From Glycine soja (Eukaryota > Streptophyta > Magnoliopsida > Fabales > Fabaceae): 64,000 bases of DNA. Positions 33,953 to 45,873 of this stretch are shown here, piece by piece. The stretch spans positions 42,201,819 through 42,265,818 of the forward strand of contig NC_041002.1 of the NCBI RefSeq assembly GCF_004193775.1, given 5' to 3'. Numbering within the stretch: position 1 is the first letter of the stretch; each line of letters starts with the position of its first letter. Both the position numbers and the translations under genes were made by a program. The notes beneath the pieces were generated by a model. It was not told the origin of the DNA and did not search any database. It saw only the letters and a list, made by a program, of their open reading frames with translations.

Positions 33953-35505
33953 ATGGATCGAAGTTGGATGAAAGCATCACGCATAAGTAACCAATATGAG
34001 AATGGGGTTGAAGAATGCTTGCAATTTGCATAGCAAAATGCACCAGTAATAGGTGGAAAATATTTTTGTCCATGTGTACAATGTGGGAATGGGAGACGAT
34101 ACTCGATGAATGACATAAGATCTCATCTTATATGTCATGGGATCATTCCAAATTATATAAAATGGATATGGCATGGGGAATTTCCAGGAATTGCAACAGT
34201 CCCACAAAATGAGTCAGTTGATGTACAAATTGGAGATCATATAGAAGAAATGATTTGTGATCTTGGACAAGAGGGTTTTCAGCAAGCACATGCATCTTAT
34301 TATGATAAATTACAATGTGATTCTAAGAATTCATTATATTCGGGATGCACAACCTTCACACGGTTATCGACGGTGTTAGCTTTGGTGAACTTGAAGGCAA
34401 GATTTGGGTGGAGTGACAAAAGCTTCACTGAATTGCTTGCATTGTTGAAGAATATACTTCTTGAAGATAACACGTTACCCAAAAAAGACTACCAAGAAAA
34501 GAATATTCCCTAATGATTGCATTTTGTACAGAAATGAGTTTGTCGAAATGCGCAAATGCCCACATGTAGGATCTCATGGTACAAAATGAATGATGACGCA
34601 TGTAGTGATGATGCAACCGCAAAAAATGGTAGTCCAACAAAGATGTGCTGGTATCTTCCAATAATTCCAAGGTTTCAGCGATTGTTTACTAATGGACATG
34701 ATGCAAAAAACTTAACATGGCATGCAATTTGTAGACAAACATATGGATTGCTCTGACATCCCGTTGATTCTCCCCAATGGAAGACAATCGATCATTTGTA
34801 TCCTACTTTTCACAAAACCCAAGAAACCTTAGGCTTGGTCTTACTTCATATAGAATGAATCATTTTGGTAACTTAAGCACCAACCACAGTTCATGGCCTA
34901 TTTTGCTGATGATTTACAATCTTCCTTCATGGTTGTGTATGAAGCCAAAATACGTTATGTTGTGTATGATGATAGCGAGTCCAAGAGAACCAAGAAATGA
35001 TATTGATGTGTATCTTACTCCCTTGATTGAAGACTTGACAAAACTGTGGGTACACGGTGTTGATGTGTATGATAGGAATGTCCAGTAGACCTTCAGGTTT
35101 CATGCAATGATATTTTGCACCATTAATGACTTTCCAGCTTATGGTAATTTGAGTGGATATAGTGTCAAAGGACACCACGCATGTCCTATCAAAAAGAAAG
35201 AGACAAGTTACATCCAACTGAAACATGGAAAGAAGACAGTATATGCAAGGCATTGAAGATTTATGAAACCTTATCACCCTTATCGAAAAATGAAGAAACC
35301 ATTTAATGGAATCCAGGAGATTGAAAGTGCGCCGAAACCACTAGCTGGACACCAAGTTTTTGATCGGGTGAAGGACATCATAGCTATATTTGGCAAGACA
35401 CAAAACAAGGATGCATTTGAAAACAATTGATTGTTTGACATTTTATGGACCTAAGAGAATACCAATTCATTTGGTACCCACAGAGCAAGCAATTAAATTT
35501 TATCA
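33953..35505 (+). pseudogene. TNP2-like CACTA transposase, multiply disrupted
   Basis: Start at 33953: MDRSWMKASRISNQYENGVE, the transposase-associated domain, with stop TAG at 34031, then in the same frame CPCVQCGNGRR and SHLICHGIIPNYIKWIWHGE. TNP2 words follow in shifting frames: YKMNDDACSDD, TKMCWYLPIIPRFQRLF, HPVDSPQWKTIDHLYPTF, FGNLSTNHSSWPILLMIYNL, NDIDVYLTPLIEDLTKLW, FHAMIFCTINDFPAYGNLSG, HPYRKMKKPFNG and GHQVFDRVKDIIAIFGKTQ. Stops occur at 34511, 34754, 35086 and 35253, among others. The C-terminal third (including the usual catalytic end) is missing after about 35505. It is non-functional. Confidence 0.85.
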
Positions 35506-36370
35506 GGTATTGTGATTCACTCTGTTTAGAGAAACTATAATAGACTAGACTCAATAATGTTGCTTACATCTGGCCTAAATTGTAGTTCACAAAACACTTG
35601 AGTTGTTTGTGCTTACAAAGTTGAGAAACTAAGTTTATTTTCGATTCTAAGAATCATTGGAAAAACAATTTGCATTTTTTTTCATGTAATTTAAAAAATT
35701 GAGAATGCCATTTTATATGGGTTTACTGCCATCAGGTTGTAGATTTTTTGCTTATGTTTACTAGAACATGATACCTGAACAAAAGAATAGTTAGGGGTGA
35801 AGAAGCTATTTCACTTCAATAATATTATATAGCCTGCGTCAACATACTTAGGTGGAATTTATATATACTTCTAGTTATGTATATGCGGAGTTGCATTAGA
35901 CTCTGGATTCTCTCTATTTTCACTGCCTTGCCTCTTGCAAACTGACTTTATCTTTGTTTGTCGTGGGCAAATTTGGTCCTATATTCTGAATTCTCTTTCT
36001 ATATGAAAAGTGTGGTAGTGATATGCAAAAATATTGTTATATGATAGATCTATTAATTTTGATTGGTCATCCATGAATATTTTTCTCCACTCATCTCTTT
36101 GTGTCACAAAAATGGACAACTATCTTGTTTGATTGTTGATGAATAAAAATATGATTATGATAGCCACTAAAACTTAAGGAACGAGAATATATATAATTTA
36201 TATATGTATGTGCATGTTGGTATATTATTGCATGTCAATGAAGCAAGGAAAAGGTAGAGAAGCATTGAGGGGGTTGTGAGGGTCAAATATAGTTTAGTAT
36301 TTACATACAATGCAATCACAAATCAAACAATAAGAGCTTACAAGGTTTAAGTTATTTATAGTTGTTGCAA
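35506..36370. other. Non-coding stretch between TNP2 and UPL3 remnants
   Basis: AT-rich with no domain recognised. It may contain decayed CACTA sequence. Confidence 0.4.
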
Positions 36371-36987
36371 TACCTTCTACTATTGAAGTTGGGATTGTGG
36401 CTCCTATGACTGTCTTGGTTCAGAAGCTTCAAAATGCCTTGTCCTCCTTGGAGCGTTTCCGTGCTGTGCTGAGTCATTCATCTAGGTCATCTAGTGGGAG
36501 TGCACGCCTCTCCTCTGGACTAAGTGTTTTATCTCAGCCCTTCAAGTTATGACTTTCTCAAGCCCGGGCTGAAAAGTCACTTAGGGATTATTCATCCAAT
36601 ATTGTATTGGTTGATCCATTGGGAAGTTTAGCAATGATTGAGGAATTTGTTTGGCCTCATATCCAATGAAGTGAATTTGGTCAAAAGTCCATTGTACCCA
36701 CTGGGAATTCTAAATCTGGGACAACTCATGCAGAAGCTGGTGTATCCTTTCCTACTACCTGTCGCCATTCTACTAGATCTAGATCATCTGTTAATATAGG
36801 TGATACATCTAGAAAGGAAATAACTCAAGATAAAAGTACAAGCTCTTCCAAGGGTAAGGGAAAAGTTGTATTAAAGCCTGCACAAGAGGTGGCAAGAGGA
36901 CCTCAGACCAGAAATGCTACTCCCAGAAGAGCAGCTTTAGATAAAGATGCACAAATGAAGCCTGTAAACGATGACTTTACTTCTAAG

Positions 36988-38686
36988 GTATACCGATGGA
37001 AACTGAGTTAGGGGTTGTTATGAAAATTATTTGTAGAGAATAATTGCTATATAAATCAATATTAGAAACTCAAATATTTGTCTTAGAAAACAGTAATGTA
37101 TTACAAATTGCAGGATGGTAGTTATGTATAGAAAATAACTACTGGTAGTTATGTATTTGGAGTATATGTATTTTAGTATATGGTTTTAATTAGGCAGTTT
37201 AAATTTATTTTTAAGTTCATGGACAGAGAGTACTGTGTGGGAGACTTCTATCTCTGGGAAAGTAATTGTTGTTTTTGTATGTGATAGGAGACTCTAGTCT
37301 TTAGGACAGCAAGAGTATTTTTTTGTTTATATGTGATAAGAGACTTTTGTCTTTAGGACAACAAGTGTATTGTTGTATTGTGTGATTTAAGTGTCTTGTA
37401 TATATTTTAAGCAAAGGCTAAGGCACTGTTTAAGGAAGTAAAAAGGGAAAGTTTTTTATGAGGATGCGTAAAATGCATTCCCCCTATGATTTTTAAATGT
37501 GCTCCCATATGATTTCCAATTAAAACTTTCCTCTTCATTTCTTAACTAGTGCCCAAAGGGCACTAGTGGACACTAGTTAGTAAGACCCTATATTTTATTT
37601 CATTACTTGATCATTCGATGTTCTATCATATACTTTGAAATCCTAATGATGAGTTTACAATGCTACAACTCTTTTCTTCTGTTAATCTATAACTTTCAAT
37701 AATTTAGTTTTTGTTGGATGGTTTTCTTCTTTTGCTCTCCACTTCCTTCTAGCTATGTATGATATGATTATGAATGTTGTTGTTTTCATGTTGGTTTAAA
37801 CATTGAAACATGAGGAGAATACTTAATAATGTCAATATAAGGTGTATAGATGCATTATTAGATTTTGCATCGCAAGCTAGAAAAGACATATGGAATTTCT
37901 CTGTAACTTTGGACACACTGAATTTTGTTGTTTGTAGATCCTTAAAATGTTTTACCTTTGTCATTTAGTTATATAAATGGCTTTTGGTTATAATTATCTA
38001 TTTAGATGTATCTCTTATCAGAGAAACACTGCCAAGGTGTTCTTTTTATTATTATGTTGAACAGATGTTTTTTTGCACCATTGATTTCTTTACATACATT
38101 AAAATTAAGTTGTTATAATATTTCCCTTCAAAAGTGTTAAGTTACTAAAAATGTGAGGAACATTGTTGATCCTCATCCTTCTTGCATTAAGTGTGTATGT
38201 GTCATGAATTTTTGTATGGTGCCACTCAAAAAGTGAAAATCTATTACTGTTTACAGTTTAGTTTAGTTTTTGATTATTTCTTCCAACATTAAAATTTTCA
38301 ATCAAGAAGTTTTAGTTTGTATGACTCTCATTTGGGAATATTTTAGATTATTTATGGGTGGGTTGCATATGTTTTCTATTTAGGTTATACTTTCTTGATT
38401 TGTTTTTTATTGCTTTTGATTATGGCTGTGTTTACGTGCACATTGTTTAGCTAGGTTCTCATGGTTGTTAAACTGGTGGAAGGATCTTTACAGTATAAAA
38501 TACAAACCACATTCTATATGCAGTTGATAGGGCTCAACTTGGCTGCTAAACTCATCGTTTTGTTGTTATGCTTTGGACTAAATCATGAACCTAATCCAAG
38601 TATCTTGAAGTATGTATATATTAGTCATTTGTTTTTCGTTTCTATTTTTACCCTTCTATTGACATTTTTCATTGTCTACATTATAG
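36988..38686 (+). other. Retained intron of UPL3-like fragment
   Basis: Bounded by donor GTATAC at 36988 and acceptor ...ATTATAG at 38686. Contains a short near-palindromic run CTAGTGCCCAAAGGGCACTAG near 37546 but no coding signal. Confidence 0.55.
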
Positions 38687-39805
38687 GATGAAGATTTGGA
38701 TATATCCCCTGTTGAAATTGATGAGGCATTGGTGATTGAAGATGACGATATTTCTGATGATGAAGATGATGACCACGAACATGTATGTTATATGTTATGT
38801 ACTATTTTTTCTACTTTTCTTACTTCCTTGGTGATGAGTATCACATTTAAGTAATTATTGTGTTACCGTAATTTTTTTTTTGCTTTTCTAACAACACCCC
38901 CCCTAACTTTTTTACATTTAACACGACTTTTAATATATTAAAATTGTGTCTTTAATTTTTAACTACCAACGCGGGTGTCCTTCAATCTTGTTTACATTTT
39001 TTTCAAAATGATATGTTGATGTCTTTCTATCATTTCTTTGTTTTCTATTTTTTCTTCTTCTAGGTATAATGATGCAATGAAGTTTTAGTTTATTATCTTA
39101 TGCGAACTATCCAAGCCTCTGACCAATAGCTCAATCTAGGTGTTTTGTTTCCAAAATTTAAAATTTAGCTACCATCATTATTGTTAACCAAGATTGAACG
39201 TTATAGTTAAATTCAATTGTATCTATTCTTAAAAAATTGGTGCTTGTTTTATTTTTATCGATGCAAGTACTGAGGGATGGTTCTCTTCCTGTTTGTTCAC
39301 CCAACAACATACACGATGTGAAATTAGGCAACTTAGCGGAGGAGTGTAATGTTGCTCCTGCAACAAGTGATGGCCAGACTAATGCTGCCTTAGGTTCTAG
39401 TAGCACAGCTAGTACAGTCAGGGGATCAGACTCTGCTGATTTTAGGAATGACTATGCCTTAAGCTCAAGAGGTGCAATGTCATTTGTTGTTGTTGCTATG
39501 GTTGGACTTAGATCTACTAATAACAGAGGTATCAAGGGTGGAAGAGATCGACTAGGGCATTCGTTGTTTGGTAGTTCTAATGATCCTCCAAAGTTGATAT
39601 TTACTGCTAGTGGGAAGTAGCTTAATAGGCATTTGACTATTTATCAGGCAATTCAAAGGCATCTTGTGCTAGATGGTGATGAGACATTTGCTAACAATAG
39701 TGACTATGTATCAAGTGACGGAAGCAGGTTGTGGGGTCATATTTATACTATAACTTCTCAGAGGGTCGAGAACTAGACAGATAGGACTCCCTCTGGAGGT
39801 TCAAC

Positions 39806-41372
39806 TGTAGAAGCAAGCTTCATGATGATGATGAATCAAGATTGATTCAAAGATTTTTTATGATAACAAAGATGATGACAAAAAGCCCAAGAGAATGAGT
39901 TCAAGATTGAGTGAAGAACACTTCAAGAATCAAGAGAAATTTGATTTCAAGATTCAAGAATCAAGTTTCAAGAATCAAGAATCAAGAATAATCAAGTTGA
40001 AGATTCAAGAATCAAGAAAAGACTCAATCAAGATAAGTACTAAAAACATTTAGTAGCACATGAATTTTTCACAAAACCTTTTACCAAAGAGTTTTTACTC
40101 TATGGTAATCGATTACCAGTTTACTGTAATCGATTACCAGTGGCAAGTTTTGTTTTGAAAAAGCTTTCAACTGAATTTATAACGTTCCAATCAATTTCAA
40201 AATGGTGTAATCGATTACAATATATTGGTAATCGATTACCAGTGTGTTTGAACGTTGAAATTCAAATTCAAATGTGAAGAGTCATATCCTTTCACAAAAA
40301 TGCTTTGTGTAATCAATTACAATGATTTGGTAATCGATTACCAATGATAAGTTTTGAATAAAAATCAAAAGATGTAACTCTTCCAATGGTTTTCAAGTTT
40401 TTCTAAAGGTTATAACTCTTCTAATGGTTTTCTTGACCAGGCATGAAGATTCTATAAAACCAAGACCTTAACTTGCATTTTACAACACATTGAATACATT
40501 CATTACAATCTTTTACAACCTTTGAGTCCCTTTGAACATCTTCTTGAATTTCTTCTTCTTCTTTATTTGTCAAAAGCTTTCTAAAGTTTTCTGGTTTTTC
40601 CAAACCTTGAAAACAAAACTTGTGCTATTCATCTTTTTCATTCCATTCTCCCTTTGCCAAAAAGAATTCAACAAGGACTAACCGCCTGAATTCTTTTTGT
40701 GTCTCTCTTATCCCTTTTCCAAAAGAACGAAGGACTAACCGTCTGAATTCTTTTGAGTCTCCCTTCTCCCTTGTCAAAGAATTCAAAATGACACAGTCTG
40801 AGAATTCTTTTGATTCTTCCCTTTTCCTAAAACAAAAGATTTCAAAGGACTAACCGCCTGAGAATTCTTTTGTTTCCCTTTCACAAAGTTTCGAAGGACT
40901 AACCGCCTGAGAACTTTGTCTTAACACATTGGAGGGTACATCCTTTGTGGTACAAGTAGAGGGTACATCTACTTGTGGATCAGTTCTAGTGGAGGGTACA
41001 TCCACTAGGTTGTTCAAAGAGAACAAGGGAGAGTACATCCCTTGTGGATCTTTGCTTGTAAAGAAATTTACAAGGTTGAAAAGAAATCTCAAGGATCGCA
41101 GGTCGCTTGGGGACTAGATGTAGGCACGGGTTGTTGCCGAACCAGTATAAAACTCTTGTGTGTTTGTCTTCTTCTTCCCTACTCTTTTAATTTCTGCTGT
41201 GCACTTTAATTATTGCTTTTACTTTTGGTTAAGTTTTTATTTCTATTCTTTACTTTCTTAACAACATAGTAAAAGCCTAAGAAGGGTAGTTTTTTAATTA
41301 GTAAAGGTTCAATAATAATTAATTCAATCCCCCCCCCCCTTCTTAATTATTCCGAGACTACTTGATCCAACA
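39806..41372 (+). mobile_element. Solo LTR (Sirevirus/SIRE-like) inside UPL3-like exon
   Basis: 1567 bp, TGTAGAAGCAAGCTTC...TTGATCCAACA, with a perfect 5-bp target duplication TCAAC (39801-39805 and 41373-41377). The UPL3-like reading stops and resumes exactly at these points. It includes GTAATCGATTAC pairs at 40105/40126 and 40207/40228, and repeated GGACTAACCG(C/T)CTGA and GAGGGTACATC motifs (40670-41040). Its tip resembles, but is not the same as, the LTR family at 16315. Confidence 0.92.
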
Positions 41373-41857
41373 TCAACCTCTAATGCTTCAAAATCTTGCA
41401 AATTTGGGTTTGTATCGAATTCTAGTTCTGAAGTAAAGCTACATCAGACATTTGTACTAGATAGTATTTTGCAGGGAGAATCATCCAAGTCATGGTATAC
41501 TCCATTTTTTCTTAATATTCAGCGTGTTAACTATCTATAAATTAAATTAAATTCACCATATCATAGAGTGAAGGTTAGCATGTGTGAACACTAGTCTCTA
41601 AGCTTGGAAACTGATTTATAGTTAATAGGCTGCAAAAGATCATTCTATTAGCATAAGCTTTTGTTACACCAAAAGGTTTAAGTATTTGATATTTCAGGTT
41701 TCAATTGTTTCTTTTTGGCTTAATTTTGAATTGTAAGTACATCAATTGATTCTTTTTAATTTTCAAATTGTTCTTTTTAAGATTTAGGTGCAATAAATTT
41801 TTTTAAAAAAATAAAAATAAAATCACATCAGTTATTCCTTGAAATCGTCTTAGAAGG

Positions 41858-42263
41858 GAGTCTCTTCTAAGATGGTTATATCAAAAGACCGTCGTAGAAT
41901 GTTCAACATTCAAAGACAGTTATGGGCTCATATCCGTCTTAGAATGTAACACATTCTGAGATGGTTTTGACCTCAAAACCATCTTAGAATGTGTTACATC
42001 CTAAGATGATTATGACCTCAAAACCATCTTTAAATGTGTCACATTTTAATATGATTTTGAGGTCAAAACCATCTTAGAATATGTCACTTTCTAAGACGGT
42101 TTCCAACCCGTAACCATCTTTGAATGTTGAAACATTCTATGACTGTCAAAGAACCTTTGTCATAAATGGAGACAACATCTACGACGTTGGATACGATGAC
42201 TATTAAAAAATCATCGTCGAATGCATAACATAACTGACGTAGAAGAGCGATTTTCTAGTAGTG
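41858..42263 (+). repeat. CACTA subterminal repeats and right terminal inverted repeat
   Basis: About ten copies, in both orientations, of a unit like AACCATCTTAGAATGTGT occur between 41858 and 42140 (for example TTCTAAGACGGTTTCCAACC). Then the terminus AAGAGCGATTTTCTAGTAGTG ends at 42263. Clustered short repeats in both orientations next to a terminal TAGTG are the hallmark of CACTA ends, where the TnpA-type protein binds. The adjacent CAT would be the 3-bp target duplication. Confidence 0.8.
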
Positions 42264-42529
42264 CATGGTCCATTTTTAGATAAATATTTTCATTATTAGA
42301 CTGAAATATGCAAATATCAAGTAACTTTGATATGTAGATATTCTTATTACAAGTAGTGGTGATATCCAAATATTTTCATTAAATCGGGTAACTAAATCTC
42401 GTGATTTGTTGCACATATCCATTGAGATTTTGTGATGGCCAAAACTCTATAAAAGGAGTGCATTGCTCTTTCTTTATGTCACTGAACCTGTTTCAATTTC
42501 AATATACATCATTGCATATGAGATAATGA

Positions 42530-43790
42530 GTGTTAGATATGGACGCTCCAATGTAATATATCTAGACTCCATTATTTTGATGATAACAAAGATATACATA
42601 CTATAATACGCTTCTATGATAAAAATCCTATCATTATGATTTTACAAGTAATCATCCAAAGGGAGTTGGAATTTGTTTTTATTAATAACTTAATTCGGTG
42701 TCCAACACGCTATTATAAATCAAGCATCCAACCTTTATGAAAATCAATGTCAATACACTGAATCTTGCTTTGCACATTTAAAGGAAATAACCACTTACAC
42801 TAAGTGTTTTATACTAAGCAAAGAAAAATCTATTTATGTATTGAGTTCGTGTAAGCTAGCACGATACGAATATTCTTATTCGTATCTTTATGATTTCATG
42901 TTGTCCCTTATTATTTGAATTTCAAGTATACAAAGACAAAGACAAAATGAAAGGATATCACAGTGATAAGAATCAAATCGTACAAGTAGTAGAACAAAGA
43001 ACTGCAAACATAATGTATTGTTGTCCCTTCTTTCTCTCTTCCCGATGAGTTGCCACGTAGCAGAAAAGACAAGTTGTTGATAATGAAATTATTTGAGAAA
43101 GGCTCAGATCCTACAATGGATATTTTTCTGAAGCCTATATAAAGACTCTCAAGCCTAAGAGTGAAGCACGAAGAATTATTACAAGTTATCATATTCACTA
43201 AGTGCTCATCAAATATTTATTGGAAGAAAAAGTCTACACAAGCTTAATTGGTTATCCTTTGTTGTGCAAAGGTATTTTGTGTAAAACAATTGTGTACCGT
43301 TATATCCTTTATGAGAGAGTTGAATTGTTGTATTCATTCAAACCTTTATTGTTTGTGAAAGATAAGAGTGACTTATTAGTGTGTTAAAAAATATTTTGGT
43401 GTTAATACTAGTTATAGCCAGTAATGGTAGGATTGAATACTTGTTTGTAATTAATTTGATTAGTAGAATCCTTTACAAGTTGTAAAGGTTGAGTAAATCA
43501 TTATAAATTAAGTGTTTCTACTTCACTCTTTATTATTTAACTTATATTATTTTGAACATATATTTACACACTTGGACACACAAATTTGCTTTTGAAAACC
43601 TTTGTTAAAACTATTTTTTTATATCTATTGGAAACATTTGAAACCTGTTTTGACATCTTATTCAAACTCATTTGTGAAAATATTATCCATTTCAAAAAAA
43701 AATTACTTTCTTCTAACACACTATTCAACCTCCCTCCTTTCTAGTGTGATATATGTTATTTTAGTGAGAGTTTAAAAAAACCAAGTTAGA
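42530..43790 (+). mobile_element. LTR-like remnant, end unresolved
   Basis: It starts TGTTAGATATGG and soon reads TATTTTGATGATAACAAAG, as in SIRE-type LTRs. It has a TATA box CCTATATAAAG at about 43135 and a 3' tail with TTCTAACACACTATTCAACC near 43715. I could not find a matching right tip with a target duplication, so this is a probable decayed solo LTR only. Confidence 0.4.
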
Positions 43791-45873
43791 ATACGGGTTA
43801 CGACAGTGACATTGAATCAAGGAGTGAAGGAATCAAATAGCAATGGTTGGAGGTTAGTATTCTCATCTGATAATGTTTCCGCCTAAGTTTTTATTTGAAC
43901 GTGTTTCTTTATTATTAACATGTTTAGATCGCTTTAGAAATTCTTACAAACTATTGCAAGGTTGTTCTAAGTAAAAGGCAATGAAAAGCTTCAAGCTAGA
44001 TGGATTGTGGGGATAAGGAAAACCCTCCTCCAAAAAGTTTTGAAGATGCTTGCCTTGCCCAAGAGATTTAGACTTAAGAGTTTTGATGTGTAAGGTAAAT
44101 AAGTGTCAGGAATATGCTCTATTTGTGGTCAATTAGAACACAAAAGTGAAGTTTGTCAAGGTAAACCTTGTCCAGTGTCCACTTTATTATATTCAGGAAA
44201 ATGATAGGTCCTCATCAAATGTGATAAGTGCAAATTTACATCCTTCGCACAAGCCAATTTGGTTAATCCTAAATTTTTTATATCTTAAAGTGTTAAGCTG
44301 CTAAGCAATCAATAATGATTACTACTAAACGCTTAAATGTATAAATTTGATGCATTAGCAAGATAAGCCGAATTGTATAATTTGATATATGCCACTATTG
44401 AGGAACACAATGCTAGATTAGTCAATAGAATCTCTCTCGCAAGCATGAACATGCATCACCTATCCACATTCCATTAATATCAGATTGATTTCCAAGAGTT
44501 TAAATTCTAGAAATTAGACCATGTGTTTTGTTGACGAATTTAATCCATAGTCTTTATATTCATTTAAAAGTACATTTTTTTAACAATATATTATAAATAA
44601 ACTTTTAATTTTTTATCAAATAAACTTTTTAATTTAACTGATAATATTTTTGGTATAATACTATAATATGATATTTTGAAACATATATTATAAAATATAT
44701 CATACTTTAATGTTTAAATTTCATATTCTTTTATTCTACTATTTAACTATATATATTATATAAGTTAATAAATTGGATTGACTCAATGTTATCCTACATA
44801 AATTCAAACAAATGACTTAATAATATAGCTCATTTGGCAACACACTTGAATTTGTGAGAGAGAATTTGGATTCAATTCCCAAAAAATAACGTCTAAGAGA
44901 AGGACAATAAATTTTAAATGTGGTTATGACCCGAATTAACGATTATTCTCATAGTCTACCTAGAGAACTAAAATTTGTGAAAATACCTCATGATCCCACC
45001 GAAAAAATCAAATGTCTTAATTAGGGTGATTAAAAAAATCAAATAAATGATCCTGTCAAAATTTCAGATAAGATGAGGACAAAAAAAGAATCCTTCCACC
45101 CCGCTTTGAACATTAAATTTCTAAAAGAGCACAATGAGAAGCTCAGTTTCAAGTAATTACACCAGGCTCAATCCCCTTGCCACCACAAAAGGCTCCACTT
45201 GGATTAATACTTAGTTAATGCCTTTCTTGCCAACTCATCCAGTGGAAGTTTAGAGCAAATTGTGTTAGGATGTGCAAAGCCAAGCCATTGAAATTATCAT
45301 GTCAATGTGTAGGAAATATTGATAACTTATCCATTGAATAATATTTTTAATTTGAATTAATTTTAACAATTTAATCATATTTAGGCTTTGAACTTCTCAT
45401 ATACCCATAGTTCCTTGATTAAGTAACTAACATTTAAATATATATATCTTGATTCTGGATAGTAAGTGCTAAAACTTCGCCAATAAACAGTCTAACCACC
45501 AAACACGTGCAAACTCATTATGAAGTCAATAAGTAGTTTCAACCATCCCTCCAAAGTGTAGGTGGATTGCTTAAATGATTAAACGGATTTATACAACGAA
45601 AGAGAGATGACAAAAATAAAGATCCAAATCTACAAGTGTACAATTGAATTCTTCCAAAACATTTTTGTAGAAACAAGTAGGCAAGTGGTTAAGAGAATTT
45701 TTTTTTCCATCAAGACCAGAAACTACATAAATATGAAACAGCAAACAAATATCAAACGTCCAATAGACTGTTCTAACTGAAAACCATCTCGCAAAGGGAA
45801 AGAATTTACATTTGAAAAAATAATTCCAATCTTACACGATTCGGTATGTGATAAGGAGAGGCATCACCAGAGT
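43791..45873. other. AT-rich intergenic stretch with a possible zinc-knuckle remnant
   Basis: At 44115-44156 the plus strand reads CSICGQLEHKSEVC, a C-x2-C-x4-H-x4-C pattern often found at the end of MULE transposases or in Gag. Surrounding frames are broken and the call is weak. Otherwise no gene was seen. Confidence 0.3.

Larger units (their letters stand above)
36375..41497 (+). pseudogene. UPL3: UPL3-like HECT E3 ubiquitin ligase gene fragment captured in CACTA element
   Basis: Three exons of the middle of a UPL3/KAKTUS-type protein (N-terminal to the HECT domain) can be read. Exon 1, about 36375-36987: MTVLVQKLQNALSSLERF, SSRSSSGSARLSSGLSVLSQ, SVNIGDTSRKEITQDKSTSS, then donor AAG|GTATAC. 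Exon 2, 38687-38782: DEDLDISPVEIDEALVIEDD and an acidic run, then GTATGT. Exon 3, from 39267: GSLPVCSPNN, SSRGAMSF, GGRDRLGHSLFGSSNDPPKL, NRHLTIYQAIQRH, SDYVSSDGSRLWG. Exon 3 is interrupted at 39805 by a solo LTR and resumes at 41373 with HQTFVLDSILQGE. Introns are retained, so capture was at the DNA level. Stops (about 36549, 36669, 39618, 39774) and absence of the HECT domain make it a pseudogene fragment. Confidence 0.85.
33460..42263 (+). mobile_element. CACTA (En/Spm) transposon remnant with captured UPL3 fragment; left end unresolved
   Basis: Evidence is the TNP2 transposase remnant at 33953-35505 and a right terminus at 42263, whose reverse complement starts CACTACTAGAAAATCGC and which is preceded by ~400 bp of subterminal repeats. 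A host-gene fragment (UPL3-like) sits between them, so it is inside the element. A left CACTA terminus could not be found; 33460 marks the start of homology to the inverted TNP2 copy, not a true end. Soybean Tgm elements are known CACTA elements that carry host-gene fragments, and this looks like the same class of event. Confidence 0.75.

Noticed and set aside
37537..37582. CTAGTGCCC...GGGCACTAG cluster as a CACTA end
   Set aside because: It lies inside the retained UPL3-like intron with no subterminal repeats; it is probably a chance or local inverted repeat.
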